Shown here: in pieces, positions 61,617 to 64,000 of the stretch | How positions within the stretch are numbered: position 1 is the stretch's first letter | How the letters are laid out: every line of letters starts with the position of its first letter | Assembly (NCBI RefSeq): GCF_003253485.1 | Contig: NZ_QKTX01000001.1 | Coordinates: 1-64,000 of the forward strand | DNA length: 64,000 bases | Direction of reading: 5' to 3' | Origin: Algoriphagus aquaeductus | GTDB lineage: Bacteria; Bacteroidota; Bacteroidia; Cytophagales; Cyclobacteriaceae | The notes under the pieces: model-generated | What the model saw: the letters and a program-made list of their open reading frames with translations, nothing else | Database searches by the model: none | What the model was told of the DNA's origin: nothing | Translations under genes and position numbers: made by a program

Positions 61617-62525
61617 ATGAAAAAAAATTCCAGAAGAGATTTTCTTCGGTCAAGTACTGCACTTGCTTCTTTGACAACCATTTCTACCCCATGGTTTTTG
61701 AAGGACAAGGCGATCCTTCATCTCACCGTCCCCGCCGATAAGGCAACGATTTCTTTAATCCATACCGCTGGATTAAAAGGTACCATAGAAGGAGTCGGGC
61801 AAATAGGAGGCTTGAATGCGATCCAAGGATATCTTCAGTCCTGTCCCCAAAGCCCGATATTTTTGGATTCAGGTGATTTTATGAATGCTGAGCGTGATCG
61901 CTCTTTCAATCTGGATTACCTGACTGAATTGGTTAAAAGTGGTTTGATGCTCACAGCTTTAGGGGAAAGTGAAATGAATATTCCCAAGGCGGATCTCCAC
62001 TATTTAATAGAGCATTCGGGGGCTAAAATCCTCGGAAATGCGCTTGAGAAGAATGGGCTTATTTTAGGTGAGACGTATTACTCCAAAGCAATTATCCAAT
62101 GGGGAAAATATAAAGTGGGTGTCCTGCCAACTCGCGGAATTTCGCTTTCTGAAATCAATAGAAAGGGTCTGGAACTGAAACTGATTCACCAATGTGACCT
62201 GATACTGGGATTGGGGCCCATTCCACTTGCTGCCAGGATGGAGTCCCTCAAGTCCAAGCACCATGAAGTAAATCACTACCTCAGTGATTCTGGAAATTCT
62301 TTTCCCTTGGGTACCCAGGTAGTTCGGTCATCGAAACAATCTGAGTTTTGGATTTCAAAATCGGGTGAATTTGGACAATTTCTGGGTGTATTTCATTACA
62401 CGATGAACCCAGCCTATCAAGTACATCACATTACCAATCTTTCTTTTGTCCCTGGAGATGCCAATATGGCTAAAAAAATGGCGTACCTATCCCAACCCTT
62501 CACCAATTCAAATCAAGTTGTCTAA
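61617..62525 (+). CDS. Tat-exported metallophosphatase-like protein, degenerate metal site
   Basis: The 302-residue protein starts with a Tat signal: NSRRDFLRSSTALASL (4-19). The body resembles the calcineurin-like half of 5'-nucleotidases (ISLIHTAGLKG, GVGQIGGLNAIQGYL, IFLDSGDFM, ALGESEMNI). Metal ligands expected in the NDxHG and GNHEFD motifs are replaced: AGLKG and GESEMN. It is therefore probably not an active phosphatase, and may be a binding protein. The ATG at 61617 gives the Tat signal at the extreme N-terminus. It overlaps by one base the first of three collar-domain genes, so it belongs to that operon. Confidence 0.72.
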   Translation: MKKNSRRDFLRSSTALASLTTISTPWFLKDKAILHLTVPADKATISLIHTAGLKGTIEGVGQIGGLNAIQGYLQSCPQSPIFLDSGDFMNAERDRSFNLDYLTELVKSGLMLTALGESEMNIPKADLHYLIEHSGAKILGNALEKNGLILGETYYSKAIIQWGKYKVGVLPTRGISLSEINRKGLELKLIHQCDLILGLGPIPLAARMESLKSKHHEVNHYLSDSGNSFPLGTQVVRSSKQSEFWISKSGEFGQFLGVFHYTMNPAYQVHHITNLSFVPGDANMAKKMAYLSQPFTNSNQVV

Positions 62526-63070
62526 TGGAACCATTTCTATCTGAAATCTATCTTTTTGCCTTCAATTTTCCACCCAAGGGATTTGCCTTTTGTAATGGTC
62601 AATTGCTTCCGATCAATCAAAATCAGGCACTTTTTGCACTATTAGGAACAACCTATGGTGGAGATGGCCGTGTCAATTTTGCCCTTCCCAACTTGAGGGG
62701 GAGAGCACCCGCACATTTTGGTAACGGATATTCCTTGGGAGAGGCTACCGGATCCACATCAGTCACCATCAATATCCAAACTTTACCGACGCATAGTCAC
62801 CAGGCTTCCAAATCGTTAAGTTCCAACTATACGCCTCAAGCCGGTCAGACAGCCTCCTCCGGTGATCCAAATGGTAAACTCTTTGCCGGAAACACGGAGT
62901 TTCCGGAAAGATTTTCCAACAAGTTTGACGAAGGGCTTGCTGACCAGACTCAGGCGGGTACCCAAAACTCTGCTTCTGTAGGAGGAAGTCAGCCTCATCA
63001 AAATATGATGCCCTACCTGGTTCTGAATTATTGTATTGCCCTTCAGGGTGTTTTTCCATCTCAAAATTAA
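62525..63070 (+). CDS. Tail-collar-domain protein 1 (microcystin-dependent-protein-like)
   Basis: The 181-residue protein has the phage-tail collar fold at its N-terminus: FLSEIYLFAFNFPPKGFAFCNGQLLPINQNQALFALLGTTYGGDGRVNFALPNLRGRAP. Its C-terminus PHQNMMPYLVLNYCIALQGVFPS is the usual end of this bacterial family. Such proteins are often annotated as phage tail or microcystin-dependent proteins, yet they occur in chromosomal triplets without phage genes. No signal peptide is seen. The start overlaps the upstream stop codon by one base, and a paralogue follows after 6 bases. Confidence 0.85.
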   Translation: MEPFLSEIYLFAFNFPPKGFAFCNGQLLPINQNQALFALLGTTYGGDGRVNFALPNLRGRAPAHFGNGYSLGEATGSTSVTINIQTLPTHSHQASKSLSSNYTPQAGQTASSGDPNGKLFAGNTEFPERFSNKFDEGLADQTQAGTQNSASVGGSQPHQNMMPYLVLNYCIALQGVFPSQN

Positions 63071-63076
63071 TCTGTC

Positions 63077-63652
63077 ATGGCTGGATTAGAACCATTTGTT
63101 GCCCAGATAGCAATATTCCCATTTAATTTTCCTCCGGAAGGATGGGCTTTTTGCAATGGGCAGCTCTTACCTATATCTCAAAATACCGCACTGTTTTCCT
63201 TGCTTGGGACAACCTATGGTGGAAATGGCGAATCCAATTTTGCGCTTCCGGATTTCCAGGGAAGAGTACCCATACATCCGGGCCAAGGAGCCGGACTTAG
63301 CCTTCGGGATTTAGGTGAAGCAGGCGGCCAGGATTCTGTTTCCTTGATGGAATCCGAAATTCCGGCGCATACACATAGTGTGACGCTCAGGGTTCCTGTG
63401 GGAGGAACTGCCAATACGGACAGCCCACTAAATGCATTTCCGGCAACTTTTGCAGATGGCGCACAGGTTGACGGAAAGCCGGGGATTTTCTATGCTTCAA
63501 CTACTGACCCCAACCTTACCCAAATGGGAACTGTCACTGCCGATATCAGCACATTTCCCAATGGGGGCAGTCTTCCCCATAACAATTTGCAACCCACCTT
63601 ATTCCTGAATTTTTGCATTGCCCTTCAGGGTGTATTTCCACCTAGATCTTAA
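63077..63652 (+). CDS. Tail-collar-domain protein 2
   Basis: The 191-residue paralogue of the preceding protein shares its layout: EPFVAQIAIFPFNFPPEGWAFCNGQLLPISQNTALFSLLGTTYGGNGESNFALPDFQGRVPIHPG at the start and PHNNLQPTLFLNFCIALQGVFPP at the end. The central variable part contains ESEIPAHTHSVTLRVPVGG, a histidine-containing segment (HTH) typical of collar-domain proteins. The three genes probably encode related subunits of one assembly; that is inferred from tandem order. Confidence 0.85.
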   Translation: MAGLEPFVAQIAIFPFNFPPEGWAFCNGQLLPISQNTALFSLLGTTYGGNGESNFALPDFQGRVPIHPGQGAGLSLRDLGEAGGQDSVSLMESEIPAHTHSVTLRVPVGGTANTDSPLNAFPATFADGAQVDGKPGIFYASTTDPNLTQMGTVTADISTFPNGGSLPHNNLQPTLFLNFCIALQGVFPPRS

Positions 63653-63656
63653 TACC

Positions 63657-64000
63657 ATGCCACCATACGTTGGAGAAATCAGATTATTCGCCGGAAATTT
63701 TGCCCCTGCTGGTTGGGCTTTTTGCGAAGGCCAACTTTTACCCATTTCCGAAAATGAGGTACTATTTCAACTCATAGGTACAACATTCGGAGGAGATGGT
63801 GAGTCTACATTTGCAGTTCCGGATTTAAGAGGTAGAGTGCCTATTCATATGGGTACAGGCCCTGATGGCACCACCTATCAAATCGGGGAAATGGGTGGGG
63901 TGGAAGAAGTGACCCTGACCGTCCAGCAAATTCCAAATCACGCGCATAAGCTCAAAGGGCCTGGGATGGTAGCTTTAGGTTCTGGAGCTGGTAACTCTTC
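63657..64000 (+). CDS. Tail-collar-domain protein 3 (partial, cut by window end)
   Basis: The frame is open from the ATG at 63657 to the window end (114 complete codons). It begins PPYVGEIRLFAGNFAPAGWAFCEGQLLPISENEVLFQLIGTTFGGDGESTFAVPDLRGRVPIHMG and continues with a variable part containing QQIPNHAHKLKG. It is the third tandem paralogue, 4 bases after the second. The C-terminus lies outside the window. Confidence 0.82.
   Translation, partial: MPPYVGEIRLFAGNFAPAGWAFCEGQLLPISENEVLFQLIGTTFGGDGESTFAVPDLRGRVPIHMGTGPDGTTYQIGEMGGVEEVTLTVQQIPNHAHKLKGPGMVALGSGAGNS

Noticed and set aside
62525..64000. Prophage tail region
   Set aside because: Only collar-domain proteins are present in a row; the preceding gene is a Tat-exported metallophosphatase-like protein and no other phage gene is visible.

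Overview
The window reads as a chromosomal segment of a Bacteroidota bacterium, most likely of the order Cytophagales (Algoriphagus/Cyclobacteriaceae-like). The reasons are three SusC/SusD pairs, two ECF-sigma/FecR pairs, STN-domain receptors, scarce Shine-Dalgarno sites and a few candidate TAnnTTTG -7 boxes. The genus is an inference. No rRNA, tRNA, CRISPR array, insertion sequence or phage structural module was seen.

Layout. (1) 1-240: tail of an outer-membrane-type protein, then about 1.6 kb of structured intergenic repeats. (2) 1863-14313: one long + strand run encoding a YnjBCD-like ABC importer (lipoprotein, two separate permeases, ATPase), a nucleoside-hydrolase-like protein, a kinase resembling methylthioribose kinase, a radical SAM protein, a DUF2064 transferase-like protein, a SusC/SusD pair and a small CxxC protein. 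It ends at a terminator and looks like an uptake and processing system for an unknown, possibly nucleoside-like compound. (3) 14443-16022: three MITE-like elements and an esterase. (4) 17004-23889: ECF sigma, FecR, an STN protein with a GxQLAGVxN repeat domain, its STN-less paralogue and a TonB-dependent receptor. (5) 24666-31644: SusC/SusD followed by a glycerophosphodiesterase-like/alkaline phosphatase fusion, suggesting organophosphate scavenging. (6) 32519-34558: SDR, SRPBCC and Crp-like genes on the - strand, flanked by near-identical repeat blocks. (7) 35464-37407: TPR histidine kinase. (8) 37675-53668: ECF sigma, FecR, STN-SusC/SusD, a BNR_4-like propeller, a quinoprotein dehydrogenase with cytochrome c, a variant Nramp-fold transporter, an epimerase-like protein, a DapA-type aldolase and a second propeller protein. 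This is a carbohydrate locus without an obvious glycoside hydrolase. (9) 54670-60175: GNAT enzyme, Wza/Wzc-type polysaccharide export, KdsB. (10) 60237-60962: a complete-looking subclass B1 metallo-beta-lactamase. (11) 61617-64000: a Tat-signal, metallophosphatase-like protein with degenerate metal sites and three tandem tail-collar-domain genes, the last cut by the window edge.

The most unusual non-coding feature is a family of composite intergenic repeats. Blocks of 0.2-0.8 kb combine 8-bp-period tracts (variants of CTGGACAA/CCCGACAA and CTCCCATA/CCTCCTAA), a recurrent phrase TCCAGAAGCTGGAC and short perfect hairpins whose stems differ between copies while staying self-complementary. All tracts have the same orientation across the window, and some run to within a few bases of start codons. 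Three further dispersed inverted-repeat families are also present.
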